A program made the position numbers and the translations under genes. 64,000 bases of DNA from Lachnospiraceae bacterium (GTDB lineage Bacteria > Bacillota > Clostridia > Lachnospirales > Lachnospiraceae): contig CAJTFL010000004.1 in assembly GCA_910575565.1 (NCBI GenBank), forward strand, positions 248,001 to 312,000, in the 5' to 3' direction. The notes below the pieces were generated by a model. That model ran no database searches, was not told the origin of the DNA, and was given only the letters and a program-made list of their open reading frames with translations. Positions 16,057 to 24,808 of this stretch are shown here, in pieces; position 1 is the first letter of the stretch; each line of letters starts with the position of its first letter.

Positions 16057-16950
16057 TTACCCCTCCAAAAGCCGCCCCACATCCAGCATCCCCCACCCCT
16101 GCTGGTTATGGGGGAGCCCCAGATCCATCGCCCTCTCCCGGATCCTTAACTTTACCTCCACGTTGGTCATCATAGGGTATTTTTCCAGAAGGAGCGCCAG
16201 CGCCCCGGACACCAAGGGCGTGCTCATGCTGGTTCCGCTTTTCACCTGATACCGCCCTGGCTGGTTGGAGCAGCTGATGATCTTTGAGCCGGGAGCTACG
16301 ATGTCCGGCTTGCACACACAGGAGGCCGTAGGCCCCCTGCCGGAATAGTTTACCATCTGGCTTCCCATAACCATCACTGCCTTATAATCGTCGGAGCTTC
16401 CCACGGTAATCACCTTCCGGCTGATCCCCGGGGTGGTGATGGTCATGCTCCCCGGCCCCTGGTTCCCTGCCGCCACCACCATCACCAGGCCGTCATCCCA
16501 GGCCGCGTCCACCCCCTGCACCAGGGCGGAATCCTCCCCCATCACCTTTCGGTTAAAAGAGCCTACAGAAATATTCACAATCCGGATCCCGTACCGCTCC
16601 CGGTTTTCCCGTACCCAGCGCAGCCCGGAAAGCACGTCTGAGGCAAATCCGTTTCCTTTTTTATCCAATACTTTGACGCAAATCAGGCCGCACTCCGGCG
16701 CCATCCCCTGAAACCTCCCGCCGCAGGCTCTTCCGTCGCCCCCAATGATCCCACACACATGGGTTCCGTGGGAATTATCGTCATAGGCGTCCCTCCTTCC
16801 GCGGATAATATCCTTAAACACCGTTATCCGCTCCTTAAAATCCTGGTGGGGATAGGCTCCGGTATCTAAAACTGCCACACCGATCCCCCTGCCGGTAAGC
16901 CCCGTCTGCCGGGAGCTAAGGCAGTGTATCTGCTGTTTCACATAATCCAT
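16057..16950 (-). CDS. Cytoplasmic subtilisin-like serine protease (S8)
   Basis: A 297-residue S8 protease with a complete triad: Asp29 in VLDTGAYPH, His61 in NSHGTHVCGI, Ser241 in SGTSMSTP, and the oxyanion Asn163 in AAGNQGPG. No signal peptide or pro-region is present, so it resembles intracellular subtilisins rather than secreted ones. The seven N-terminal residues after MDYVKQQ have little homology to a known propeptide. No neighbour suggests a substrate. It may turn over cytosolic proteins in stationary phase, or mature another protein. Transcription appears independent of the following MBOAT gene (161 bp gap). Confidence 0.9.
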   Translation of the reverse strand: MDYVKQQIHCLSSRQTGLTGRGIGVAVLDTGAYPHQDFKERITVFKDIIRGRRDAYDDNSHGTHVCGIIGGDGRACGGRFQGMAPECGLICVKVLDKKGNGFASDVLSGLRWVRENRERYGIRIVNISVGSFNRKVMGEDSALVQGVDAAWDDGLVMVVAAGNQGPGSMTITTPGISRKVITVGSSDDYKAVMVMGSQMVNYSGRGPTASCVCKPDIVAPGSKIISCSNQPGRYQVKSGTSMSTPLVSGALALLLEKYPMMTNVEVKLRIRERAMDLGLPHNQQGWGMLDVGRLLEG

Positions 16951-17105
16951 GGCCGTTCCTTTAAGCTTATGCCCTTTAGTTTATCATATTCAAAATCCCG
17001 TCCCATGGCAAATAAAAGTCGCCAGGATTTCCGGCACAGCTTATCCAGGCATACGCCCCATATCTTTTACCACCTAGACAACTATTTTACCACAACCGAA
17101 ACAAC

Positions 17106-17204
17106 GGAGCCGCTGCAAAACTTGGCGCCCCCACAATACATAGCGGAATTTATGAAAATATCCGGCCTATATATTGCAGAGCGCTGCTGTTTTGCAACAG
17201 CCCC
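17106..17204. repeat. Family 1 inverted-repeat element, copy 2
   Basis: 99 bp with ends GGAGCCGCTGCAAAAC and GTTTTGCAACAGCCCC and an inner CAATACATAG / CTATATATTG palindrome. It aligns along its whole length with the copy at 3844-3940. It occupies the middle of the 354-bp gap between the protease and the PTS gene; the rest of that gap shows no gene. Confidence 0.75.
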
Positions 17205-17304
17205 ATCACTTAAATACTCCCCTATTAATTTGGTAACGGTTCAGACGGGATATCTTCTTGCCCGTCTATGCCTTTTACCGCAAAGTTTTCCCCTGGGTTC
17301 CTGC

Positions 17305-19164
17305 CTATGACAGCTGCTCTAACACCCAGCCCACATCCTTCGTGGTCTTTAAGGTTTCCAGCCTTACCGGATCCTCCAAAAGGGTGCAAAGCTTGCTTAA
17401 CAGATCCAGGTGCTCGTCGCCTATCCCGGCAATGCCGAACACAAGCTGAGCCTTCTCCGCCCCGAAATCCACGCCCTCCGGGTACTGGAAAAACACGATG
17501 CCGGTTTTCTTTACCGTACCCTTAGCCTGGGTGGTTCCGTGAGGAATGGCAACGCCCATGCCGATATATGTGGAAACCAGCTTCTCCCTCTCCTGCATGG
17601 CATCCACATAGGAAGCGTCCACATAGCCTAATTCCTGCAAAAGCTCGCCTGCCGCCTGGATGGCCTCCTCCTTCGTCACCGGAGTCCGCCCCAGCTTAAC
17701 GCCGTCGGCGATAATTACCTGTTTCTTAATGGGCACATCCGGGATCTCGATATCCGTATTCTCCCCTGCAGGAGCCGCCGGGGCATCCCCTGTGGTCAGC
17801 TGCACATACAGCGCATCCAGAGCCGGGTCAGCCAGGAAATTCCCGATAGTAATCAACTGAGCCTGGGGCGCGGACTTTTTCGCCCGGTCAGCCAAGGTGG
17901 TCTGCACCACCGCAATATCGCAGTCTGCAGGGATATTATCCACCGAGGTATTGATCACCGTAAGATCTGGCCGGTTTGCCTTCACCCGGTTGCGGAACTT
18001 GGTGGCGCCCATGGCGGAAGAACCCATGCCCGCATCACAGGCAAACACGATTTTCTTTACTTCAGAAGCTTTCTCAATGGTTCCAGGAACAGAATCCCCC
18101 TTGGCCTCCGCTTTCATGGCCGCCATCTCGCTTTGCGCCTCTTCCAGGCTCTTCCCTCCGGCCATCTTTACCAGCGGGGAAGCCACCGCGAAGGAAACGC
18201 CTGCGGAAATCACTACGCCTAAAAGGACTTTCAGCATATCCGGCCCTGGGGTCATCATCATATAAGCGATAATGGAACCTGGGGACGCCGGTCCTACCAG
18301 GCCGCAGCCCATCATGTTAAACCAAAGAATGCCCACAAAGCTTCCCACGATAGGGGCAGCCAGCACCACCGGGTTCATCAGGATATACGGGAAATAAATC
18401 TCATGTATACCGCCTAAAAGGTGGATAATCACCGCACCTGGGGCGGAATCTTTCGTCGCCTTATCCTTGCAGAAGAACATATAGGCTAAAAGAACGCCAA
18501 GGCCCGGGCCCGGATTGGGCTCCAGCATATACATGATGGATTTTCCCGCCTCAGTAACCTGTGCGGTAGCAATGGGCGTAAATACGCCGTGGTTGATTGC
18601 GTTATTTAAAAACAGCACCTTTGCCGGTTCAATAAAGATGGCAACTAAGGGAAGCAGCCCCCGCACCACCAGGAAATTCACGCCTACGGATAAAACCGTC
18701 AGGATGCCGCTCATCACCGGCCCGATCAGCACATATCCCAGCATAGCTAAGATCATGCCGATAATCCCGGCGGAAAAATTATTGATCAGCATCTCGAAAC
18801 CGGCAGGCATATGCCCTTCCATAGCCTCGTCAAACTTCTTAATGCACCAGCCAGCCAAAGGCCCCATAACCATGGCTGCCATCAGCATGGTAATATCCGT
18901 ATTGCTCATGATGGCGCCGATCACGGCGATAGCGCCTACCACGCGCCCCCTGTCGCCGCCGATCATGCGGCCTCCGGTGGAGGCAATCAAAACAGGAATC
19001 AGGTAGGTAAGCATAGGGCCTACCATGCTGCTGAACCCTTTATTAGGGAGCCAGCCGGTGTCGATAAACAGCGCCGCCAAAAAACCAAAGGCGATCAATG
19101 CGCCGATATTAGGCATGACCATGCCCGATAAAAATTTACCAAAACGTTGTACTTTATTTTTCAA
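17305..19164 (-). CDS. mtlA: PTS mannitol-type transporter, EIICBA
   Basis: A 619-residue fused phosphotransferase permease. EIIC (about 1-335) has six to eight membrane segments and the mannitol-family block GGIHEIYFPYILMNP. EIIB (about 370-460) carries the phospho-cysteine Cys376 in FACDAGMGSSAMGA. EIIA (about 480-619) carries His542 in GVAIPHGTT. It takes up a hexitol, most likely mannitol, and delivers hexitol-1-phosphate. EIIA fused at the C terminus is the E. coli MtlA layout; many Firmicutes keep it separate. Last gene of the operon pfkB, dehydrogenase, deoR, mtlA. No mannitol-1-phosphate 5-dehydrogenase is present. Confidence 0.92.
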   Translation of the reverse strand: MKNKVQRFGKFLSGMVMPNIGALIAFGFLAALFIDTGWLPNKGFSSMVGPMLTYLIPVLIASTGGRMIGGDRGRVVGAIAVIGAIMSNTDITMLMAAMVMGPLAGWCIKKFDEAMEGHMPAGFEMLINNFSAGIIGMILAMLGYVLIGPVMSGILTVLSVGVNFLVVRGLLPLVAIFIEPAKVLFLNNAINHGVFTPIATAQVTEAGKSIMYMLEPNPGPGLGVLLAYMFFCKDKATKDSAPGAVIIHLLGGIHEIYFPYILMNPVVLAAPIVGSFVGILWFNMMGCGLVGPASPGSIIAYMMMTPGPDMLKVLLGVVISAGVSFAVASPLVKMAGGKSLEEAQSEMAAMKAEAKGDSVPGTIEKASEVKKIVFACDAGMGSSAMGATKFRNRVKANRPDLTVINTSVDNIPADCDIAVVQTTLADRAKKSAPQAQLITIGNFLADPALDALYVQLTTGDAPAAPAGENTDIEIPDVPIKKQVIIADGVKLGRTPVTKEEAIQAAGELLQELGYVDASYVDAMQEREKLVSTYIGMGVAIPHGTTQAKGTVKKTGIVFFQYPEGVDFGAEKAQLVFGIAGIGDEHLDLLSKLCTLLEDPVRLETLKTTKDVGWVLEQLS

Positions 19165-19247
19165 GGCAACTCCTCCTCACGCAGGCCGTTTCCTTTTCCC
19201 CTTTTGGAAACGCCTCTGATTAAGAAGATCCCTGGAAACCCGAAATG

Positions 19248-20009
19248 CTACAGCACCGTTACCCCCTGCCGCCTGCACTCCTCCAAAAGCGCATCCGGCA
19301 GCTTCCCATCGGAAATCAGCACATCTACCTCTTTAAGGCCGCAGACCATAAAGCTGCACTTCACGCCCACTTTGCTGGAATCCATCAGCATCACCACCTG
19401 CTCCGACTGGCGGATGGCCGTCTGCTTTAAGATGGCCTCGTCGCTGATGCCGCAGGTAAAGCCCGCCCCGGGATGGTAGCCAGTGATCCCTAAGAACGCC
19501 TGATGGAAATTCACCCGCTCCAATTCCTTGATGGCGGAAAAGCCAAAGACGCTCTGGCTGTAACGGTTTAACTTCCCTCCCGGAAGCATAACCGTAGGGC
19601 GGGACAGCCCGGCAAGCTCCGTGGCACAGCTTAAGCCTGTGGTGTAGATTAAGTTGGACTGATCTGGGAACATCCGGGCAAAGACGGTGGCCGTGCTGCC
19701 GGAATCCACGTAAACCGTGGTATCCTCCCGAAGAAGGGTCAGCGCCTTTTCCCCGATCCGCTGCTTCTCCGGGATATGGCGGACAGATTTCCGGTTCAGG
19801 AAATCATCCGTGCCGATCAGCACCTGCACCGACTTGGCTCCGCCGTGGATCCTAAGGATCCGGTTGGCTTCGTCCAAAAGCTTTAAATCCGTCCGCAGCG
19901 TCATCTCCGACACATTGGGAAAGGCATTTTTAATCTGGGCAAAGCTTACCGTCCCCATGGTGTTAATCAATTCAACGATTGCATTCCTGCGAGTTTCCAT
20001 AGAATCCAT
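19248..20009 (-). CDS. DeoR-family transcriptional regulator
   Basis: A 253-residue sugar-phosphate-responsive repressor. The N-terminal winged HTH contains VSFAQIKNAFPNVSEMTLRTDLKLL (residues 19-44) with the family pattern of S-x-x-T-x-R-x-D-L. The DeoRC effector domain follows with VYVDSGSTATVFARM, TTGLSCATEL and the strand LMDSSKVGV. It most likely controls the PTS operon it sits in, through the repeated sites at 22395-22523. The inducer is probably a ketose or hexitol phosphate made by the operon. Confidence 0.92.
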   Translation of the reverse strand: MDSMETRRNAIVELINTMGTVSFAQIKNAFPNVSEMTLRTDLKLLDEANRILRIHGGAKSVQVLIGTDDFLNRKSVRHIPEKQRIGEKALTLLREDTTVYVDSGSTATVFARMFPDQSNLIYTTGLSCATELAGLSRPTVMLPGGKLNRYSQSVFGFSAIKELERVNFHQAFLGITGYHPGAGFTCGISDEAILKQTAIRQSEQVVMLMDSSKVGVKCSFMVCGLKEVDVLISDGKLPDALLEECRRQGVTVL

Positions 20010-20064
20010 AAATTACCTCCGGTCTGCGCCTAAGCTCCCCTGCAGGCCGAAGGGCTTCGCGCTT

Positions 20065-21333
20065 CTATTCGTTAATAAAATTAGCCAGCAGATATTCCTC
20101 TGCTTCCGGACACCAAAGTCCCTGATGGGCATCTACGATGTCGGCCAGGGCAACTAACCGGCTGTCTCCTTCGGCCTCCCCTTTGGCACGGAGATCCGTC
20201 AGCGCCGTCAGCGGCATGGACAGATGGGTGTAGATCAGCTTCTTGCCTCCTGGGATCTTAGGCAGGGTTAAGGTAGTCTCCGCCACAGAATCCAGTCCGC
20301 CGATATGTGTCACCATAACCGCAGGATTGATCCGCCCGGCTGCCGTCAAGTCCAGAGACTCGATCATATCGTCCGTGTTGCCGCCGGTAGTCCCCATCAC
20401 GTGGGTGGAATTGTAGTGCACATCGTAGAAATTCATGGTTGCGCTGAACTTATTGTCCGTAGGGCCTGCAAAGAAGTTCAGGCAGCCATCCCGGCCTAAA
20501 ATATCGCTGGACTGCTTTACCACTGCCGCAACCGGCGCGTAGCACAGCACGTCGTCATAGCCGGTTCCGCCGGAAATCCGCAAAAGCTCGGCCGCCGGAT
20601 CCTCAAATTTGCCTGTGTTCACAAAGTGCAGCTCAATGCCGTCCTTTGCCGCTTCCTCAGGCGGGAACAGGAGAGCCGCACGATCCAAGCGGGTCTGATC
20701 CAGATCCGTTACCACGACCATGGAGGGACGCACATCACGGTGCAGGGCATAGGTTAACGCGCCAAGGCCCATGGGGCCTGCCCCTGCCATGATCGCCAGC
20801 TTCCCGCCTTCTTTAATGCCCATCTGATGGGTGTAAACGCCCATCTGGGTATGGTAAGCCGCGTTAAACGCGCCGATGCTGCAGGACATGGGCTCCGCTA
20901 AGGACGCCTCGTAGTAAGCGCGGCCCTTGTACTCCAAAAGGCAGCCTAATTCCATCACCTCTGCCGGGATAATGCAGTAGGTGGCATCCCCGCCGAAAAA
21001 TTCATAGGAGTAGCCCGGGCTCCACATCGTGCCCTTGTAGTTTAGGGCTGGCTGCAGGGTGAATTTCATGCCTGCCTTAAAGGTATCCTGGTGGTTCTTC
21101 CCCACCTTCACAATATCCCCCGCAAACTCATGGCCCATGATGGCCGGATGCTCCGCCACATCATCATGGACACGCTTGTGAGCCGTGCCTAAGATGGCGC
21201 ATTTGTAGGTGGACATACAGATGCTGTCTGACACCACTTTTACCAAGATCTCGTCATCGGTAATCTCCGGCAGCTCAAACTCTTCCAGCCTTAAATCGTT
21301 TGCCCCGTGCAGCCTAACACCTTTTGCTTTCAT
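20065..21333 (-). CDS. Zinc-binding dehydrogenase similar to L-sorbose-1-phosphate reductase
   Basis: A 422-residue medium-chain dehydrogenase. The catalytic zinc region has Cys in SDSICMSTYK and GHEFAG (His/Glu). The Rossmann fold is at about 188-215 with GAGPMGLGALTYA and VVTDLDQTRLDRA. Length and overall layout fit SorE, which interconverts L-sorbose-1-phosphate and D-glucitol-6-phosphate, acting at C2 next to the phosphorylated C1. In this operon it probably oxidises the hexitol phosphate made by the PTS. Acting at C2 of mannitol-1-phosphate it would give fructose-1-phosphate, the substrate of the kinase encoded just upstream. The exact substrate is my inference. Confidence 0.8.
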   Translation of the reverse strand: MKAKGVRLHGANDLRLEEFELPEITDDEILVKVVSDSICMSTYKCAILGTAHKRVHDDVAEHPAIMGHEFAGDIVKVGKNHQDTFKAGMKFTLQPALNYKGTMWSPGYSYEFFGGDATYCIIPAEVMELGCLLEYKGRAYYEASLAEPMSCSIGAFNAAYHTQMGVYTHQMGIKEGGKLAIMAGAGPMGLGALTYALHRDVRPSMVVVTDLDQTRLDRAALLFPPEEAAKDGIELHFVNTGKFEDPAAELLRISGGTGYDDVLCYAPVAAVVKQSSDILGRDGCLNFFAGPTDNKFSATMNFYDVHYNSTHVMGTTGGNTDDMIESLDLTAAGRINPAVMVTHIGGLDSVAETTLTLPKIPGGKKLIYTHLSMPLTALTDLRAKGEAEGDSRLVALADIVDAHQGLWCPEAEEYLLANFINE

Positions 21334-21441
21334 TTCAAAAACTCCCTTCTCTAATCATATTTTATCTTGCTTCCATTTGCAATCACAATCTTTTCCCTGC
21401 TGCCTTTCCTCAAGGCGCGTATCCTTCCAGGGCCGGCTTCC

Positions 21442-22374
21442 TTACCGCCGGTGGAATACTACCTTTGGAATCAGGCTTTTGATCACGTCGTACTCCGCCG
21501 CCTGGGTTCCGCTGCACATCACGTTAGCCGCCCCCGTAGCCGTGGATAAGCGGACCGTTTCCTCAAGGCTCATGCCGGACTCTTCCGCTACCGCCAGGGC
21601 GGCGACCACGCTGTCCCCGGCTCCTACCGTGCTTCCTACCGGAACCTTAAGCCCCTCTGCGTAAACCGATTCTTTCTCCGTTACATACAGAGCGCCGTCT
21701 CCTCCCATGGAAACCACAATCTTGGAAATCCCGTATTTCGCCATCAGCTCCCTGGCCGCTTCCTCCAGCTTATCCGTAGTATCCAGCTTACGCCCAAGCA
21801 GGCCGGAAAGCTCATGGTTATTGGGTTTAATCAGGTAAGGAGAGGATTCAATCCCGCCCGCAAGCAGCGCCCCGTCAGCATCAAGGATTACCTTTGCCCC
21901 AGACTCCTTAAATGCCTTTACCCAGGTCTGGTAGGTGTCCTTGGGTGAGCCTGTAGGCAGGCTTCCGGAAATCACCACGATATCTCCTGCATTTACCTTC
22001 AAAAGAAGCTCCTTAAGGTATCCGTCTAAGATCTCCCCGGATACGGTGACTCCCGGCTCATTGATATCCGTATTGGTGTGGTTTACCGGGTCAACCACCT
22101 TTAAGTTGGTGCGTGTTTCCCCTTCCACGAACCGGAAGCTGGTATCAAGCCCCATGGCCTTAAGGGCAGACAGGATGGCGTTTCCCGTATCTCCGCCCAG
22201 AATGCCGGTGGCAACGCTTTTGCCTCCCAGCTTGTCAATCACCTTCGATACATTGATCCCCTTCCCGCCGGGATCGGTCCGCATAGCCGTGATGCGGTTA
22301 ACGCTGTCCACCGTCAGGGACGGGATCTCAACCGTCTTATCCAAGGCCGGATTCAGTGTTACTGTGTAGATCAT
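21442..22374 (-). CDS. 1-phosphofructokinase-type PfkB kinase
   Basis: A 310-residue PfkB kinase of the FruK/LacC branch. It opens MIYTVTLNPALDKTVEI, has GGKGINVSKVIDKLGG (residues 37-52), and the anion-hole motif GSTVGAGDSVVAA with catalytic Asp near residue 253. FruK makes fructose-1,6-bisphosphate from fructose-1-phosphate; LacC uses tagatose-6-phosphate. The gene opens the hexitol operon, directly behind the promoter and operators. Combined with a SorE-like dehydrogenase and an MtlA-type PTS, a FruK role is the simplest reading. Confidence 0.88.
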   Translation of the reverse strand: MIYTVTLNPALDKTVEIPSLTVDSVNRITAMRTDPGGKGINVSKVIDKLGGKSVATGILGGDTGNAILSALKAMGLDTSFRFVEGETRTNLKVVDPVNHTNTDINEPGVTVSGEILDGYLKELLLKVNAGDIVVISGSLPTGSPKDTYQTWVKAFKESGAKVILDADGALLAGGIESSPYLIKPNNHELSGLLGRKLDTTDKLEEAARELMAKYGISKIVVSMGGDGALYVTEKESVYAEGLKVPVGSTVGAGDSVVAALAVAEESGMSLEETVRLSTATGAANVMCSGTQAAEYDVIKSLIPKVVFHRR

Positions 22375-22394
22375 AGCAAAACCCCCTTTTTGGT

Positions 22395-22523
22395 TTTTGA
22401 ATTAACAATCTGTTTTCTTTTGAATCAACAATTCTAAGGATATAATACCACATTTTTTGGAAAAGTCAACGGTTTTTTTTAAATTTTTTTCAAAACAACA
22501 ATTTTTATATTGTTGAACCAAAA
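22395..22523 (-). promoter_or_regulatory. Promoter and repeated operator sites of the hexitol operon
   Basis: On the minus strand TTGACT (22464-22469) and TATTAT (22442-22447) are 16 bp apart. Two direct repeats downstream read TTGTTGATTCAAAAG (22419-22433) and TTGTTAATTCAAAA (22396-22409). A weaker copy (TTGTTGTTTTG) lies upstream of -35 and an inverted one (TTTTGGTTCAACAATA) at 22508-22523. Such iterated TTGTTNATTCAAAA units suit a DeoR-type repressor, probably the one in the operon. The rest of 22524-22690 shows nothing identifiable. Confidence 0.75.
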
Positions 22524-22693
22524 GCATGCGTGATTCCTGCCCCAGGACAGGCCCTTTATCTTCCCGGATGCATGGAACCAATATTTTCCCAAATGCCCGG
22601 GGCCAATATGCCGCCGGTTTAACCGCAGTACGGTTGATGGCTAGAAAACCTAAGGGATTTTGGAATCCCTATGGCAATGGGCGTATAGAATGC

Positions 22694-22722
22694 TTGAATT
22701 TATCCCCATAACGTGATAAAGT
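22694..22722 (+). promoter_or_regulatory. Probable promoter of the HIT/SseB pair
   Basis: TTGAAT (22694-22699) and TAAAGT (22717-22722) are separated by 17 bp, about 38 bp before the HIT start codon. The -10 is a poor match, so confidence is moderate. Confidence 0.5.
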
Positions 22723-22760
22723 AAATAAAGCAGATTTTCTTTTACAAATAAGGAGGGTTT

Positions 22761-23186
22761 ATGATGAAAGATCCAAATTGCGCATATTGTATGCAGGGAG
22801 ATCTGGTGGCTGCGTTTGCTTACCCCATATGCCAGATGAACACCGGGTATCTGTACCTGTTTAAAGAGCAAAGCAAAAAAGGCCGGGTAATCCTGGCTCA
22901 CAATAAGCACGTCAGCGAGCTGATCGAATTAACTGACCAGGAACGCAACGACTTTTTTGCTGATGTTGCGGCTGCCGCCCGGGCCGTCCATAAAGTGTTT
23001 GCCCCGGATAAGGTCAATTACGGCGCATACGGGGATACCGGCTGCCACCTTCATTTCCATATCGTCCCTAAATATGAAGGCGGCGATGAGTGGGGCGGCA
23101 CGTTCCAGATGAACCCTGGCAAGGTAACTTTATCCGATGCGGAATATGAACAGATGGCCGAAGCGCTGCGCCAGGCCTTAAACTAA
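22761..23186 (+). CDS. HIT family nucleotide-binding hydrolase
   Basis: A 141-residue histidine-triad protein, an enzyme class that hydrolyses nucleoside phosphoramidates or dinucleoside polyphosphates. The triad is His96, His98, His100 in HLHFHIVPK. Cys7 and Cys10 (CAYC) near the N terminus, with His50, fit the usual zinc site. Ribosome site GGAGG five to six bases upstream; two successive ATG codons make the exact start uncertain by one residue. The SseB-like gene follows 24 bp downstream. Confidence 0.93.
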   Translation: MMKDPNCAYCMQGDLVAAFAYPICQMNTGYLYLFKEQSKKGRVILAHNKHVSELIELTDQERNDFFADVAAAARAVHKVFAPDKVNYGAYGDTGCHLHFHIVPKYEGGDEWGGTFQMNPGKVTLSDAEYEQMAEALRQALN

Positions 23187-23210
23187 CCAGATAGAAGGGA
23201 TTCCACCATC

Positions 23211-24014
23211 ATGTCAATCGATAACAAATTTGCAGTTAAAAAACTTCAGAAACTGGACGGTTTCTTCACGGTCTTTTCCCCCCTTACCCGTATGCCCTAC
23301 GTGGCCTGCGATGAGGAAACCTTTGATGATCAGGTTTACGTTTTTGCAGCGGAAGAGCCCTGCAAGGAGTTTGTAAAAACCTTAAACGATCAAAAAATCC
23401 CCACCACCGCATTAAAAATCCCCCAGCCCCAGATGAGGGGATTTTTGGGCAGCCTCTATTCCCTGGACGTAAATATGGTGGTATTCCAGGATGATGCCGG
23501 GGAATGCGCCATCGCCACAGAAGAGCTGGCTAAAGCGCCGGACATGGAAAAGCTTAAATCTTCCCAGATCCCCATAATGAATCCCCAGCTTACCCTGACC
23601 ATGATCTACTTCCTCCAGGAGCTGCGCCGTCCCATTAAACATGATGTGGCCCGCCTGCGGGAGCTGGAAGACGAGATGGTGGCCAACCTGATAAAAGCGA
23701 CGTTTATTTTGGGGATTGAGACGGTAAACGATGAGGAAAACACCGATCCCATTAAAGTGAATATGAAAAACATCCGCATCCCCTTTATGAAAAGCAAAGA
23801 AGGCGATATTTTCCAGCCTATCTATTCGGACTTCTCCGAGTTCCGGAAATATGCCGGCCCAAACGCCCAGAAGATGCGGATGTCAAGCTTAACCTTTAAC
23901 CAGCTTCCCCAGTTTTTAATCAAGGACTCCAAAGGCTTCGTGCTAAATCCCGCCGGAGTAAACCTGGTGCTGACTGTGGATCAGCTGAAACGGATTTTAA
24001 AGGACTATTCTTAA
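23211..24014 (+). CDS. SseB family protein
   Basis: A 267-residue cytoplasmic protein with an SseB N-terminal-like domain. Supporting segments are FFTVFSPLTRMPYVACDEETFDDQVYVF (a start similar to SseB beta strands), IPTTALKIPQPQMRGFLGSLYSLDVNMVVF, and near the C terminus FEPIYSDFSEF-like FQPIYSDFSEFRKY followed by FVLNPAGVNLVLT. SseB proteins are of uncertain role. The gene forms a two-gene operon with the HIT protein and ends before a strong terminator. Confidence 0.8.
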   Translation: MSIDNKFAVKKLQKLDGFFTVFSPLTRMPYVACDEETFDDQVYVFAAEEPCKEFVKTLNDQKIPTTALKIPQPQMRGFLGSLYSLDVNMVVFQDDAGECAIATEELAKAPDMEKLKSSQIPIMNPQLTLTMIYFLQELRRPIKHDVARLRELEDEMVANLIKATFILGIETVNDEENTDPIKVNMKNIRIPFMKSKEGDIFQPIYSDFSEFRKYAGPNAQKMRMSSLTFNQLPQFLIKDSKGFVLNPAGVNLVLTVDQLKRILKDYS

Positions 24015-24141
24015 GAATTTCTTCATAATCTATTTAAGGAACATTCAAACATTCAGACAATTTCTATGATATACTAAGAACATAAAGAAATGCACATTCA
24101 ATTAATCCTTTTTGAAATTCTTTTTAAAATCAAAGCTTCAC

Positions 24142-24175
24142 AAAAACCCCGTGGCGTCACACACGGGGTTTTTTT
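24142..24175 (+). terminator. Rho-independent terminator after the SseB gene
   Basis: Stem AAAAACCCCGTG / CACGGGGTTTTT with an eight-base loop and seven T residues. The stem is symmetric and may also work on the minus strand. Confidence 0.9.
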
Positions 24176-24394
24176 GTGGAAAATGAGTTTTAGGATGCGA
24201 GGTTTCGCTGGTTGAGCTTTTTGGGGGAAATTGATGATTTGTCAACCTGGATAGCTGGGGAAGGCAAATGCTTTGTCAACCTGGATGACTGGCGGAGGGA
24301 TTTTAACGCTGGGTTGTTTCGGATGGGATTGGGGGCGGATGGGGTTAGTTGCGTTTCTTACGATAAGTCTGCGGGTTTAGAGAAAATACGTAGG

Positions 24395-24557
24395 CTGACG
24401 AGTTCGCCGCCTGTGGTGGATGTACACACGAAAACGCGCTCTCGCTCGGGATAAAACGGAACGGACACTAAGCTCGAAAAGACCTCGCTAAGTGCCGCCG
24501 TTTTATACGGTTTTCTTAGTGTACACGCACCACAGACGGCTAGTTCTTGGCTAGTCA
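24395..24557. repeat. Structured repeat A: conserved core hairpin in unique palindromic arms
   Basis: Outer arms GCCGCCTGTGGTG...TGTACAC and GTGTACAC...CACCACAGACGGC enclose a core with CGCGCTCTCGCTCGG. A hairpin 24451-24506 follows: ATAAAACGG/CCGTTTTAT, then GG, bulged A, CACT, A.A mismatch, AGC, loop TCGAAAAGACCTC. The core is shared, in opposite orientation, with 24809-24939, but the arms are not. Upstream, TTTGTCAACCTGGAT occurs twice (24239-24253, 24272-24286). No gene is convincing in 24176-24984. Confidence 0.75.
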
Positions 24558-24704
24558 GTAAATGAAAATCCCTATAGACAGTGGACGCGATATTCATTTA
24601 TAATATTATCTATTCAATTTCTATCACTAACTGAAGTGTTTTACTACTGGCTGAATTACCTCGCCCCTGACAGAATTTCTCATAAATAAACATTATCTGC
24701 ATTA

Positions 24705-24780
24705 ACATATATCCATCTAACAGATAATAACATTCATCCATCTAACTAATAATAACGCATATCCATTTAACTAATGGGAT
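24705..24780. repeat. Three short tandem repeats, AT-rich
   Basis: Units of about 27 bp built on ATCCATCTAACTAATAATAAC, in degenerate form: ATATCCATCTAACAGATAAT, TCATCCATCTAACTAATAAT, ATATCCATTTAACTAATGGG. They lie between two structured repeats. No spacers or cas genes are present. Confidence 0.6.
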
Positions 24781-24808
24781 GCCATTTTTTGCTTGCCAGT
24801 ACTGTAGC

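Noticed and set aside
24212-24454. 80-residue open frame from TTG
   Set aside because: No ribosome site, internal repeat, and the end lies in the structured repeat.
24705-24780. Possible CRISPR array
   Set aside because: Only three degenerate units, no constant repeat with unique spacers, and no cas genes in the window.
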